The notes under the pieces were generated by a model. That model had not been told where the DNA came from and did not search any database. It saw only the letters and a program-made list of their open reading frames with translations. Made by a program: the position numbers and the translations under genes. Positions 52,554 through 61,411 of a stretch of DNA of 64,000 nucleotides are shown one piece after another. The stretch's first letter is position 1. Each line of letters starts with the position of its first letter. Origin of the DNA: Streptococcus salivarius (lineage in GTDB: Bacteria; Bacillota; Bacilli; Lactobacillales; Streptococcaceae); NCBI RefSeq assembly GCF_000785515.1, contig NZ_CP009913.1, forward strand, positions 1,702,001-1,766,000, read 5' to 3'.

Positions 52554-52934
52554 TTACTTTAGCACTGCTGCTGCCAAAGCTTGTTGAATTTCAAAGACGT
52601 TATTATCACTCTTAAATTGAAGGACCTCTGCGGGCTCCAATGCTGATGAAATCCAAATCTTAAGTTCAGCATCTAGGTCAAAGTGCCCTGAACTTTCTAC
52701 AGTAAAACGAGAAATCGAGTGATAAGGGATAGACTTGTAGGAAGTCTTCTTCCCTGTAACACCTTGCTTATCGACTAAAATCAAGCGCTTCTCTGTAAAG
52801 ACAATCAAGTCACGAACAAGGACATAGGCTAACTCCACCTGTTCACCTGGAATTAAGATGCCCTCCAATTGGCGCTCAACCTTATCATTATCTTTTTTAG
52901 ATGCGTTGCCAAGCAGTCCTGAAAAAAGTCCCAT
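52554..52934 (-). CDS. PH-domain (bPH) protein, small
   Basis: A 126-residue protein of the bacterial pleckstrin-homology type (DUF1696-like YvlB/YdhB group): GEQVELAYVLVRDLIVFTEKRLILVDKQG followed by SIPYHSISRFTVESSG, written here in parts: VELAYVLVRDL, FTEKRLILVD and YHSISRFTVE. The role is unknown. GGAG lies before the ATG. It leads the pair with corA. Confidence 0.8.
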   Translation of the reverse strand: MGLFSGLLGNASKKDNDKVERQLEGILIPGEQVELAYVLVRDLIVFTEKRLILVDKQGVTGKKTSYKSIPYHSISRFTVESSGHFDLDAELKIWISSALEPAEVLQFKSDNNVFEIQQALAAAVLK

Positions 52935-53040
52935 AGTTGTTTCTCCTTTTTTATTGTAAAGATAATCCTTGCTTTAACTATACCACAATTTTAGGATTTC
53001 AGACACTTGCAGAAATGGGTTTCTAGTAGTACAATTAAAG

Positions 53041-53150
53041 AGTCACAAGAGGAGCAATTGCTGAGAATGGCTAGCTTGATTTTTTCTTCAAGACCTGCCT
53101 AAACTCTTACCACCTGATCAGGTTAGGACCTGCGTAGGGATGTGTCTCAA
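53041..53150 (+). promoter_or_regulatory. TPP riboswitch
   Basis: The conserved THI elements are present in order: GAGGAGC...GCTGAGA near 53050-53065, and CCTGATCAGGTTAGGACC with TGCGTAGGGA at 53111-53140. It lies before thiT, whose product imports thiamin. The expression platform (53150-53235) can pair AATC/GATT segments around the Shine-Dalgarno, suggesting translational or termination control. Confidence 0.92.
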
Positions 53151-53238
53151 AATAGATTGAAATAGAGGAACTTCTATGACGTCGTTTTGATGTGGCAAAA
53201 AACAGCCAATCAAGACGATTGGTATAGGAGGTTTTTTT

Positions 53239-53814
53239 ATGTCGAAAACAAATATTCGACCAATGATTGAGGTTGCCCTTTTTGCAACCATTGCTTATAT
53301 TCTGGACTTAGTTACTCAGCCCATGTCACTAGGCCCTTGGATTTCCCTTTCCTTTAAGATGGTACCTATCTTTCTCCTCAGTTTTCGCTGGGGCTTAAAA
53401 GCTGGTGCTATGGGCGGTCTTATCTGGGGGCTACTTCAAGTGGTGACAGGACAGGCAGCCGGTGGTTGGCTGACCTTGACACAAGGGTTTCTGGAGTACT
53501 TTGTCGCCTTTAGTCTGATTGGTATCAGTGGTGTGGTCAAACCAGCCCTTGATAAAGCCATTAAACAAGGCAATAAAGTCAAGTCTCTGATGGTGATTAC
53601 TGAGGGGATTCTTCTTGGTAGCTTCGCTCGTTACCTCATTCACTTTATAGCCGGTGTCATCTTTTGGGGAAGCTATGCCCCTAAAGGACAAAGCCCTTAT
53701 CTCTATTCATTTATTGTCAATAGCTCATCCTTCCTTGGAGAAACATTGGCCAGCCTCATCGTTTTCTTCGCCCTACAACGATTCCTAGGCAGGTTACTAA
53801 ATACGGAAAAATAA
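53239..53814 (+). CDS. thiT: Thiamin ECF transporter S component ThiT
   Basis: A 191-residue, six-helix S component that binds thiamin and works with the shared EcfAAT module. It shows the ThiT features: MIEVALFATIAYILDLVT, the thiamin-binding tail GSYAPKGQSPYLYSFIVNSS, and high hydrophobicity. The TPP riboswitch upstream supports the specificity. GGAGG precedes the ATG, and a strong terminator follows. Confidence 0.93.
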   Translation: MSKTNIRPMIEVALFATIAYILDLVTQPMSLGPWISLSFKMVPIFLLSFRWGLKAGAMGGLIWGLLQVVTGQAAGGWLTLTQGFLEYFVAFSLIGISGVVKPALDKAIKQGNKVKSLMVITEGILLGSFARYLIHFIAGVIFWGSYAPKGQSPYLYSFIVNSSSFLGETLASLIVFFALQRFLGRLLNTEK

Positions 53815-53815
53815 A

Positions 53816-53858
53816 AGAAACCATAGGACAGTCTTAATTGACAGTCCTATGGTTTTTC
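53816..53858 (+). terminator. Terminator of thiT
   Basis: AAACCATAGGAC and GTCCTATGGTTT form a long stem with inner GTC/GAC pairs and a T-run. Confidence 0.85.
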
Positions 53859-53872
53859 TTGTTTTCATAACA

Positions 53873-54165
53873 TATTACGACACGAAGTCAGACGGCTAGC
53901 TAGCCACAAGATAGGGGCTAGCGTCAAAAGATGAACGATTTACTTAAACTATACATAGTATTACGACATGAGAAAACGGAAACGATATTTTCCGTTTTCG
54001 AGTTAGTAAGGGACTTAGCCACGGTCCCATAGAACACTTCATAAATAACATCATCAAGATATTACGACACGAAATCAGACGAATCGATATTATTCGGCTG
54101 ACGTAGTTAGTGAGACGGCTAGCTAGCCACAAGATAGTGGCTAGCGTCAAAAGATGAACGATTTA
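53873..54165. repeat. Structured intergenic repeat cluster behind prfC
   Basis: This 300-base stretch has no convincing gene. It holds two nearly identical 52-base copies (53891-53942 and 54114-54165, 51 of 52 identical) and three copies of TATTACGACAYGA (53873, 53959, 54060). Each TATTACGAC is followed by a hairpin of different sequence: GCTAGCC/GGCTAGC types, AAAACGGAAA/TTTTCCGTTTT, and CAGACGAAT/ATTCGGCTG. The stems differ while keeping pairing. It is downstream of prfC on the minus strand and after thiT's terminator. It may be a mosaic of small non-coding repeats like BOX/RUP elements, though no known one was recognised. Confidence 0.7.
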
Positions 54166-54180
54166 AAATCGTCATCTTTT
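54149..54180 (-). terminator. Terminator-like hairpin of prfC
   Basis: AAAAGATGA-CGATTT and AAATCG-TCATCTTTT form a long stem, followed by a short T-run on the minus strand. It merges with the repeat cluster. Confidence 0.6.
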
Positions 54181-54188
54181 GTGCCGTA

Positions 54189-55733
54189 TTACATCTTCTC
54201 TTCCAATGTTACATCTGGATATTTATCCGCAAACCAACGGAGGGCAAAGTCATTTTCAAAGAGGAAGACTGGTTGGTCAAAGCGGTCTTTAGCCAAGATA
54301 TTTCGACTTGATGACATGCGTTCATCAAGGTCCTCAGGTTGGATCCAACGCACAGTCTTTTTACCCATTGGTGTCATAACGACTTCAGCATTGTATTCAT
54401 TTTCCATACGGTGTTTGAAAACTTCAAACTGAAGTTGACCAACGGCACCAAGCATGTATTCACCTGTTTGGTAGTTGGTGTAAAGCTGGATGGCTCCTTC
54501 TTGCACCAATTGTTCAATTCCTTTGTGGAAGGACTTCTGTTTCATAACGTTTTTAGCAGAAACTTTCATGAACAACTCTGGCGTAAAGGTTGGTAGTGGC
54601 TCAAATTCAAATTTGTTTTTACCTACAGTAAGGGTATCACCAACCTGATAAGTTCCTGTGTCGTAAACCCCGATAATGTCTCCTGCCACGGCATTTTCAA
54701 CATTTTCACGAGACTCGGCCATAAACTGAGTAACGTTAGAGAGCTTCGCTCCCTTACCTGTACGGGTTAGGTTAACACTCATACCACGCTCGAATTCACC
54801 AGACACGATACGAACAAAGGCAATACGGTCACGGTGACGTGGGTCCATGTTGGCTTGGATTTTGAAAACAAAACCAGAGAAATCCTTGTTAAGAGGATCA
54901 ATCTCGTCGCCATCAACTGTCTTGTGGCCATGTGGTTCTGGCGCAAATTTGAGGAAGGTATCAAGGAAGGTTTGAACCCCAAAGTTAGTGAGGGCAGAAC
55001 CGAAGAAGACCGGCGTCAATTCACCAGCTAAAATAGCTTCTTCAGAAAATTCATTACCCGCTTCTGTCAAGAGTTCGATATCTTCTTTAGCTTGCTCATA
55101 GAATGGGTTGTTGGCAAAAAGGGTATCACCATCTTCAATCTTGGCAAAGCGCTCGTCACCCTTGTAAAGCTCCAAGCGTTCGTTATAGAGGTCGTAAAGT
55201 CCTTCGAAGGCTTTACCCATACCGATAGGCCAGTTCATTGGGTAGCTGGCAATACCAAGCACTTCTTCCAACTCTTCCAAGAGGTCGAGTGGCTCACGTC
55301 CATCACGGTCCAATTTGTTCATGAAGGTGAAGACAGGAATACCACGGTGTTTAACAACTTCGAAAAGTTTTTTGGTTTGGGCCTCGATACCTTTGGCTGA
55401 GTCAACGACCATGACGGCAGCGTCGACCGCCATAAGGGTACGGTAGGTATCTTCTGAGAAGTCCTCGTGCCCTGGGGTATCAAGGATATTGACACGTTTG
55501 CCGGCATAGTCAAACTGCATCACAGATGAGGTTACTGAGATACCACGTTGTTTCTCGATATCCATCCAGTCTGATTTAGCAAAGTTTCCGGTTTTCTTAC
55601 CTTTTACGGTACCAGCTTCACGGATTTCACCCCCAAAGTAAAGCAATTGTTCAGTGATTGTTGTTTTACCAGCATCGGGGTGAGAGATGATGGCAAAAGT
55701 ACGGCGTTTTTTGATTTCGTCTTGGATACTCAT
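54189..55733 (-). CDS. prfC: Peptide chain release factor 3
   Basis: RF3 is a translational GTPase that recycles RF1/RF2 after termination. The 514-residue protein has the G1 motif [16 protein letters not shown]3 [15 protein letters not shown]4 NKLD and domains II-III. Normal length. The promoter lies at 55969-55997, giving a leader of about 230 bases with a small hairpin. Confidence 0.96.
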   Translation of the reverse strand: MSIQDEIKKRRTFAIISHPDAGKTTITEQLLYFGGEIREAGTVKGKKTGNFAKSDWMDIEKQRGISVTSSVMQFDYAGKRVNILDTPGHEDFSEDTYRTLMAVDAAVMVVDSAKGIEAQTKKLFEVVKHRGIPVFTFMNKLDRDGREPLDLLEELEEVLGIASYPMNWPIGMGKAFEGLYDLYNERLELYKGDERFAKIEDGDTLFANNPFYEQAKEDIELLTEAGNEFSEEAILAGELTPVFFGSALTNFGVQTFLDTFLKFAPEPHGHKTVDGDEIDPLNKDFSGFVFKIQANMDPRHRDRIAFVRIVSGEFERGMSVNLTRTGKGAKLSNVTQFMAESRENVENAVAGDIIGVYDTGTYQVGDTLTVGKNKFEFEPLPTFTPELFMKVSAKNVMKQKSFHKGIEQLVQEGAIQLYTNYQTGEYMLGAVGQLQFEVFKHRMENEYNAEVVMTPMGKKTVRWIQPEDLDERMSSSRNILAKDRFDQPVFLFENDFALRWFADKYPDVTLEEKM

Positions 55734-55997
55734 AGTTTTCTTTCTTCTTTAAAAATAATCTTTTTGATACTTTTCCGTAGCGGTATCGGACTTCAGCAGC
55801 TTCCTTAGGAATAGTAAAACTTCCATGCTCAATAGGAACTGACAGTCATCGGTTTTTACCAGATCGAAAAGTAAGATAGTTGTAGCACTTCTTTCAGAAA
55901 ATTTTTCTCTTTTTTGGTCTACATTTGTTGTCGAGGCTTGCGATAATTCTCGCAGGCACAGCTCCTTTATTATATCCAAATTACAGTGTGAAAGCAA
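55734..55997 (-). promoter_or_regulatory. Long prfC leader and promoter
   Basis: TTGCTT (55992-55997) and TATAAT (55969-55974) with a 17-base spacer lie 235 bases before prfC. The leader has a TGCGA/TCGCA hairpin near 55935-55950 and no convincing gene; the 82-codon frame here overlaps the promoter and is judged false. Leader-based control is possible. Confidence 0.55.
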
Positions 55998-56035
55998 TTC
56001 TGAAAGCGTTTTGTGTTAGAATAAAACAAATAAAT

Positions 56036-56070
56036 GAAAAAACACGCTATCAACTTTCTGATAGCGTGTT
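56036..56070 (-). terminator. Terminator of 56082-56747 gene
   Basis: AACACGCTATCA and TGATAGCGTGTT form a perfect 12-bp stem; T's follow on the minus strand. Confidence 0.85.
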
Positions 56071-56081
56071 TCTTCATTTAT

Positions 56082-56747
56082 TTAATATTTGTCTTCAAAA
56101 TGCTCCAGACCTTTTTTCATGATTATCATGAGAATAATCAGAGCTCCTGAAACAGCAAGGTATTTGACAAATAAGGGAGTTCCCATAATAAATGGCGTGT
56201 GTTTAAGCATGCCATAGTTTCCACCGATAGTCTGATTAACGATTACCAAAGCTAAATTCAGTAATAAGGTGGCCACGACAATCAGCCGCTGGCTGATGGG
56301 ATGAGTTTTATAACTATTAAAAATTACATTCAGGCTATTGACCAGTAGGGCATAGTGGCCAATTAGGAAAGAAAAGCCTGTGATATGAGGAAACTCATAG
56401 GGATCAAATACTGGATAAATCAATGCACAGTAGGTCCCAACAACTCCCATAATAGCGAAATAGCTCTTTATCCTGCTATTTTTCAAGAGGAGAACAGTAA
56501 ACATGGCCATACGACAATGGTACAGGGGCAGACTAATATAAAGTGGGAAGCCCTGCCAGAGGTACCAAGTGTATAGGGCAAAGAGTTGAATGGCTTGGAT
56601 AATGAGAAAGGTCCAACGCCATATCTTATTCTTATACCAACGCCAACTCAAGTAACTCAGAAGTACCATTGCCAAAAGCATAAGCAAATAATAGGGCAAA
56701 GGTATCTGGGGTGGATGAGTTTGGGTGGTTGTCAAAAATTCCTTCAT
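56082..56747 (-). CDS. TIGR02206/YwaF-type integral membrane protein
   Basis: A 221-residue protein with six to seven membrane helices; the family pattern is seen as LPLYHCRMAMFTVLLL and FPHITGFSFLIGHYALL. Members of this group are of unknown function. It is a single gene with its own terminator, between murF and prfC. Confidence 0.8.
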   Translation of the reverse strand: MKEFLTTTQTHPPQIPLPYYLLMLLAMVLLSYLSWRWYKNKIWRWTFLIIQAIQLFALYTWYLWQGFPLYISLPLYHCRMAMFTVLLLKNSRIKSYFAIMGVVGTYCALIYPVFDPYEFPHITGFSFLIGHYALLVNSLNVIFNSYKTHPISQRLIVVATLLLNLALVIVNQTIGGNYGMLKHTPFIMGTPLFVKYLAVSGALIILMIIMKKGLEHFEDKY

Positions 56748-56804
56748 TCTCTTCTCCTGCTGAAATTACTATGCCTGCTATTATATCAAATTTCAGGGTA
56801 AAGC

Positions 56805-56827
56805 AAAAACCTGCTTGGAGAGCAGGT
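56805..56827 (-). terminator. Terminator of murF
   Basis: ACCTGCT and AGCAGGT form a 7-bp stem with a 5-base loop, then TTTTTG on the minus strand. Confidence 0.8.
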
Positions 56828-56835
56828 TAGAGAAC

Positions 56836-58209
56836 TTAATTCTTAGCTTGGAGTTCTTCTACAACCTTGGCTAGGTTCATAGAGTTAGAGCCTTTGAGCA
56901 AGATTTGATCGTGCTCGCCCAGGCTTTCTTTGATTTGCTTGACCATAGCGTCAAATTGGTCTTCGTTAGCTGTTTTCTTGAAATAATAAACATGACCAAG
57001 TGGGAACATTTGACTAGCAAGTTGTGACAATTCTGCAATGTCTTCACCGTAGAAAATCACCGTATCAATAGCATCTGGTGTCAGGCTGAGAATCATCTGT
57101 GTGTGAAGTTGAACAGACTGTTCACCGAGTTCTTTCATATCAGCTAGGACAGCGATCTTCTTGCCTCCTTCATTCTTAGGAATGGCTGAGAAGGTCTCCA
57201 AAATGAGCTTCATGGCTGTTGGATTGGCATTGTAAACGTCTGAAAGGATATCGGCACCGTTGGCTGCTTTTTTCCATTCGGTACGGTTTTTTGTAAGCTG
57301 CAAGTTGGCAAGAGCTGAGAGGATATTTTCCTCAGTTACACCCAAGTGTTTAGCCACATAGGCAGCAACCATGGCATTTGTGGCATTGTATTTTCCAGTG
57401 ACTGGCAAGGTAACTTGTCCGTCTAGGAAGTTTGTTGAAAAGGTGAGATGGTCCTTGAATTCTGTCAACTCAGAGACTGTAAGCTCCGCACCATCCCCAA
57501 AGCGTACCACTTCAAGATTGCTTGGCAAGAAAGGATCTACGATAGGATCACTTGGCACAAGCAAGAGGCTACCATCAGGCATACCGTCTTGCATTTGCAT
57601 TTTACCTTGGGCAATCTTGTCACGGCTACCGAAGAATTCCAAATGAGCCTCTCCGATTAAGGTAACAACGGCTGTTTTTGGCTTAGCCAGGGTTGACAAG
57701 AGGTGAATGTCTCCCATGTGGTCTTGCCCCATCTCAAGGACGATTTTCTCAGTATCATCAGGCATGTGGAGGGCTGTATAAGGAAGACCAATCTCATTGT
57801 TGTAATTGCCTTGGGTTTTGTAAGTACGATAGGTTGTTGCCAAGATATCATGAATCATGTCCTTGGTTGTTGTCTTACCATTAGAACCAGTCACAGCAAT
57901 AACATCAACCTCAGTCTTTTCAAGATAGTAGGCAGCTAGTTTTTGAAAGGCTTCAAGAGCGTCATCAACTAGGATGTGGACTTGATCAGCTGGTAATTCT
58001 TTTTCTGTGAATGTCGCTAGGGCACCATTGTCAAAGGCTGTTTGGATAAAATCATGCCCATCACGCGCACCTTTTAGTGGTAAAAAGAGGTCACCCGCTG
58101 TAATCTTACGGCTATCAAACTCAATCTGGTTAATGGCAACATCTTCATAGGCTGTGACATCATTTTTAGCGCCAACAACCTTGGCAATTTCATGGAGTGT
58201 CAGTTTCAT
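56836..58209 (-). CDS. murF: UDP-MurNAc-tripeptide:D-Ala-D-Ala ligase
   Basis: MurF adds D-Ala-D-Ala to the peptidoglycan precursor in the cytosol, using ATP. The 457-residue Mur ligase has the P-loop VIAVTGSNGKTTTKDM near residue 105, the carbamylated-Lys region and NAMVAAYVAKHLGV. The start at 58209 (MKLTLHEIAKVVGA) fits the family and has GAGGA upstream; the frame is open 63 codons further up without support. Confidence 0.95.
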   Translation of the reverse strand: MKLTLHEIAKVVGAKNDVTAYEDVAINQIEFDSRKITAGDLFLPLKGARDGHDFIQTAFDNGALATFTEKELPADQVHILVDDALEAFQKLAAYYLEKTEVDVIAVTGSNGKTTTKDMIHDILATTYRTYKTQGNYNNEIGLPYTALHMPDDTEKIVLEMGQDHMGDIHLLSTLAKPKTAVVTLIGEAHLEFFGSRDKIAQGKMQMQDGMPDGSLLLVPSDPIVDPFLPSNLEVVRFGDGAELTVSELTEFKDHLTFSTNFLDGQVTLPVTGKYNATNAMVAAYVAKHLGVTEENILSALANLQLTKNRTEWKKAANGADILSDVYNANPTAMKLILETFSAIPKNEGGKKIAVLADMKELGEQSVQLHTQMILSLTPDAIDTVIFYGEDIAELSQLASQMFPLGHVYYFKKTANEDQFDAMVKQIKESLGEHDQILLKGSNSMNLAKVVEELQAKN

Positions 58210-58351
58210 CTTAAAATCCTCTGTTTTATTTTTACAAGTCTGGCAAGAAATAAGATTTCCTTGTCTACAATCACTCCCAATTATATCACAAATCAGGCTA
58301 GCTTTTGCTTGGGAGATGAATTTGTTACAATGGTTGATGAAAGGATTAGGC

Positions 58352-59047
58352 ATGACAAAGAAAAAATTAGTCAACCTCTCTAAGGGAGAGGAAACCATAA
58401 AAAGCGACTGTCAAAGTATCGAAGAACCTAAAGGATGGCGTTTTAATTGGAGAAAGTTCATCCTACTAGAGCCAACAGCTGAATTGATTATCTTAGTGCT
58501 ACTGGCACTGCTGTATGGTGGTTTTTATTATTATGATCATTATACAGTCAATGAAGATAACATATATGGTCTCTGGCAGTCTGATCATCATAAGTTAGCG
58601 ATTTCCTATAAGCATATTCGGAAACGAGGAAATATCGACTGGCAAGTCGTACAGGATGGTAAGTATATTATCTATGCTGCTAGAACTCGCCCGGTCAAAC
58701 GGCTTAATGACGGAACTCTTCACATGGAGCTCTACACTGTGGAAGGCTACCTGACAGACCTACCCACCAAGGACGGCTTCAGCTATATGGATTTCTATCT
58801 TCGCAAAAACAATTATCTTACCTATGACGGTGAGTCCTACAAGCGTATCAATTCTGGAAACAAGTCCATCACTTGGAAAGATGGTTCCACCAGCCCTTAT
58901 GGTGAACGGAAAACCAAGCTCTCTACAATTGTTCAAACTATCTATCGTGGAATTCTGGGACTGGGCTTCTTTATTGTTATTTTAGAGGCTCGGCAAAAGA
59001 GGAGAGAAAAACTAAGTGAGACACCAATCAAAAAGAAAATACGCTGA
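58352..59047 (+). CDS. Tandem paralogous membrane protein, copy 1
   Basis: A 231-residue protein of unknown function and the first of three related genes. It has two membrane helices (about residues 46-66 and 195-215) around an outer domain of about 120 residues beginning NIYGLWQSDHHKLAISY and ending DGSTSPYGERKT. The domain has a core WQVVQDGK and YLTYDGESYKRI shared by all three copies. Its N-terminus differs from copies 2 and 3. The ATG at 58352 has AAAGGA upstream. It overlaps the next gene by 32 bases. Confidence 0.75.
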   Translation: MTKKKLVNLSKGEETIKSDCQSIEEPKGWRFNWRKFILLEPTAELIILVLLALLYGGFYYYDHYTVNEDNIYGLWQSDHHKLAISYKHIRKRGNIDWQVVQDGKYIIYAARTRPVKRLNDGTLHMELYTVEGYLTDLPTKDGFSYMDFYLRKNNYLTYDGESYKRINSGNKSITWKDGSTSPYGERKTKLSTIVQTIYRGILGLGFFIVILEARQKRREKLSETPIKKKIR

Positions 59048-59708
59048 CCGAAAGAAACTCAATCGAAAGTATCATTCACAAAAAGCATATCGAAAAGAAC
59101 AAAAACGCAAAACCGGATGGCGAGCACGCTTGGATAAATTTACAGACCGTCTAGTCAATGTGTTTATGATATGTTTCTTACTCACGATACCGATTTTCAT
59201 CGTCTATATGATTTTCTTTGATCATAATGTTTATAAAGACAGTATCTATGGTCTGTGGAAATCTGAAAATCATCAGCTTGCCATATCCTACGAAAGAGGG
59301 CGCAAAGGAAGTAAGCGTGATTGGGATATTGTTCAAGATGGAAATGTCCTCATTAAAAATGCACGCATCGATGATATTAAACGCTTCGAGGATGGTACCC
59401 TCTACATTGAAGTTTACGCTGAGGAACGCCTGCTTTCAGACCTCCCCGCTAAAAACGGCCTTAACTATTTGAATATGTACGTTCGTAAAGACAATTACCT
59501 GACCTATAATGGTGAATCTTACAAACTGATTGATGATGAAAACAAGAGCATTACCTGGAAAGATGGTTCAAAATCCCCTTACGGTCAACGAATAACCTTG
59601 TTTGATCGTCTGGAACCTTATATCGTATTTGGAATGTTTGGAAGCTTGCTTTTATATGTCCTTTTCGTTGAATGGAAAATCAAAAGAAAATATAAAAAGG
59701 AAAAATAG
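59016..59708 (+). CDS. Tandem paralogous membrane protein, copy 2
   Basis: A 230-residue paralogue, GTG start at 59016 with GGAG upstream, overlapping copy 1. A basic N-terminus (RKYHSQKAYRKEQKRKTGWRA in two pieces: RKYHSQKAYRKEQ and RKTGWRA) precedes a membrane helix, then the shared outer domain (IYGLWKSENHQLAISY, LTYNGESYKLID, ITWKDGSKSPYGQR) and a second helix near the C-terminus. The function is unknown. It may be a stress or immunity-type protein, but nothing in the sequence decides. Confidence 0.75.
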   Translation: MRHQSKRKYADRKKLNRKYHSQKAYRKEQKRKTGWRARLDKFTDRLVNVFMICFLLTIPIFIVYMIFFDHNVYKDSIYGLWKSENHQLAISYERGRKGSKRDWDIVQDGNVLIKNARIDDIKRFEDGTLYIEVYAEERLLSDLPAKNGLNYLNMYVRKDNYLTYNGESYKLIDDENKSITWKDGSKSPYGQRITLFDRLEPYIVFGMFGSLLLYVLFVEWKIKRKYKKEK

Positions 59709-59713
59709 GTTAA

Positions 59714-60397
59714 ATGAGGCATCAAATAAAGAAAAAATATAGTGATCAACAGGAAATTGATAGAAAAGATCATTCACAAAATGAATATCGAAGAACACAA
59801 AAGTACAAAACTGGATGGCGAGCACGTTGGGGTAAATTCAAAGACCGTTTAGTCAAGATTTTGAGGATTTGTTTTCTATTCATGGTACCTATAGTCACCA
59901 TCTATCTTAGATGCTTTTATGATGGTATCAGTGAAAATAGTATCTACGGGCTATGGCAGTCTGAAAATCACAAGCTTGCTATTTCCTATAACGAAGGAGG
60001 AAAAAGTCGTAAGTACGATTGGGAAATTATACAAGATGGAAAACTCCTTATCAAAAATGCTCGAACTCAGAAAATTAAAGGTCTTAAAGATGGAACCATC
60101 TACATTGAAGTTTACGCCAAGGAAAGTCTGTTCTCAGACCTTCCCACAAAGAACGGCCATAACTATTTGAATATGTATGTACGGAAGGATCATTATTTGA
60201 CTTATAATGGTGAGTCCTACAAAAGGATTGATGATAGGGACAAAACCATTACTTGGAAAGATGGCTCTACCTCGGTCTATGGTGAACGCAAAACTTTTTT
60301 TGATTATATTGAACCATTTCTTTTTTGGGGAATGATGGGAGCCCTTTTCTTGTCATGTATTGTCATTTGTTGGAGAAACATAAAAAGCAAAAAGTGA
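59714..60397 (+). CDS. Tandem paralogous membrane protein, copy 3
   Basis: A 227-residue paralogue 5 bases after copy 2, most like it in the N-terminus (MRHQIKKKYSDQQEIDRK and KTGWRARWGKFKDRLVK) and in the outer domain (IYGLWQSENHKLAISY, ITWKDGSTSVYGER). Two membrane helices. Copies 2 and 3 look like the most recent duplication. A terminator follows. Confidence 0.75.
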   Translation: MRHQIKKKYSDQQEIDRKDHSQNEYRRTQKYKTGWRARWGKFKDRLVKILRICFLFMVPIVTIYLRCFYDGISENSIYGLWQSENHKLAISYNEGGKSRKYDWEIIQDGKLLIKNARTQKIKGLKDGTIYIEVYAKESLFSDLPTKNGHNYLNMYVRKDHYLTYNGESYKRIDDRDKTITWKDGSTSVYGERKTFFDYIEPFLFWGMMGALFLSCIVICWRNIKSKK

Positions 60398-60421
60398 GAA
60401 AAAAATCACCCTAAAACAAGA

Positions 60422-60471
60422 AAAACCATCCCTGCTTCTAGCTAAGCTAAATAGCCACGGGGTGGGTTTTT
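60422..60471 (+). terminator. Terminator of the three-paralogue operon
   Basis: AAAACCATCCCTG and CGGGGTGGGTTTT pair with wobble, with an inner TAGCTAAGCTA stem, followed by T's. Confidence 0.75.
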
Positions 60472-60514
60472 ATTCTTATTAAGCAAGACTCGCCTCTTAC
60501 GAAGGCTGTCAGTC

Positions 60515-61369
60515 TTATTTCACTTCGCCACCTTCAACCACGAGGTCATCAGCTTTAGCTGCATCACCGTAAGTTGGACGAAGTGTTTTTTCATAATCTT
60601 TGTGGAAGAAATTCTCTTTACCAAGTTTCTTAATGTCTTTATTGATAAAGTCAAGGAGTTCTTTGTTACCTTTTTGAACGGCTGGGGCAATGGTATCTGG
60701 GTTACCAAGTGATGTGATTCCTACTTCATAACCTTTATTTTCTAGAGCCCAAGCAAGAACTTCTGTATTATCAGTTGAGAAGGCATCGCCACGACCATCA
60801 AGGAGGGCTTGGTAAGCATCGCTATATTGGTCATACTTTTGCAATTTGATATTTGGGTAGTTCTTTTCAAAGTAAGTTTCAGCAGTTGTTCCCTTAGTAA
60901 CAATCAAAGTCTTACCTTCAAGCTCTTTAACGTCCTTAATGACCTTGTCTTTAGGTGACACCACACCGATTGAGACTTTCATGTAAGGAAGGGCGAAGTC
61001 CACTTGTTTCTTACGTTCATCAGTTACTGTAAAGTTGGCAAGGGTAATATCTACCTTATTTGAAATCAAGAATTCTGCACGGTTGGCCGCATCTACTGAG
61101 ACGTATTTAGGTTTAACACCCAAATCTTTGGCCAAACGGTTCCCAAGTTCAATATCGTAACCTTGGTAAGCACCCTTGTTATCTACATAACCGAAAGGTT
61201 TCTTGTCCGCAAAGACGGCGATACGGAGTTCACCACTCTTCTTAATTTCTTCGATGGTACGTGCTTTGGCTGTTGATTTACCAGAGCTACTGTTACTTGA
61301 GCAAGCAGTCACTGCCACCAAGGCAAAGACGAGGGCTAATAGGGCAAAAATTTTCTTTGTTAATTTCAT
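60515..61369 (-). CDS. Polar amino-acid ABC transporter, binding lipoprotein
   Basis: A 284-residue extracellular solute-binding protein (SBP family 3). The signal ends in a lipobox VTAC (Cys23). Typical stretches: LRIAVFADKKPFGYVD, YDIELGNRLAKDLG and FANFTVTDERKK-like LANFTVTDER. It delivers a polar amino acid (glutamate/glutamine or cystine type; not decidable) to the permeases encoded upstream. It is last in the operon. Confidence 0.9.
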   Translation of the reverse strand: MKLTKKIFALLALVFALVAVTACSSNSSSGKSTAKARTIEEIKKSGELRIAVFADKKPFGYVDNKGAYQGYDIELGNRLAKDLGVKPKYVSVDAANRAEFLISNKVDITLANFTVTDERKKQVDFALPYMKVSIGVVSPKDKVIKDVKELEGKTLIVTKGTTAETYFEKNYPNIKLQKYDQYSDAYQALLDGRGDAFSTDNTEVLAWALENKGYEVGITSLGNPDTIAPAVQKGNKELLDFINKDIKKLGKENFFHKDYEKTLRPTYGDAAKADDLVVEGGEVK

Positions 61370-61411
61370 AAATATCTCCTAAAATATTATATTTTCACTA
61401 AAAACAATGGG

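Noticed and set aside
53944..54150. 68-codon frame on the minus strand in the repeat cluster
   Set aside because: It runs through hairpin repeats, lacks a ribosome site, and its composition follows the repeats.
53873..54165. CRISPR array
   Set aside because: The repeats are few, of unequal spacing and hairpin-rich, and no cas genes are near.
55749..55997. 82-codon frame upstream of prfC
   Set aside because: Its start overlaps the prfC promoter, so it would not be transcribed from it, and the product shows no recognisable pattern.
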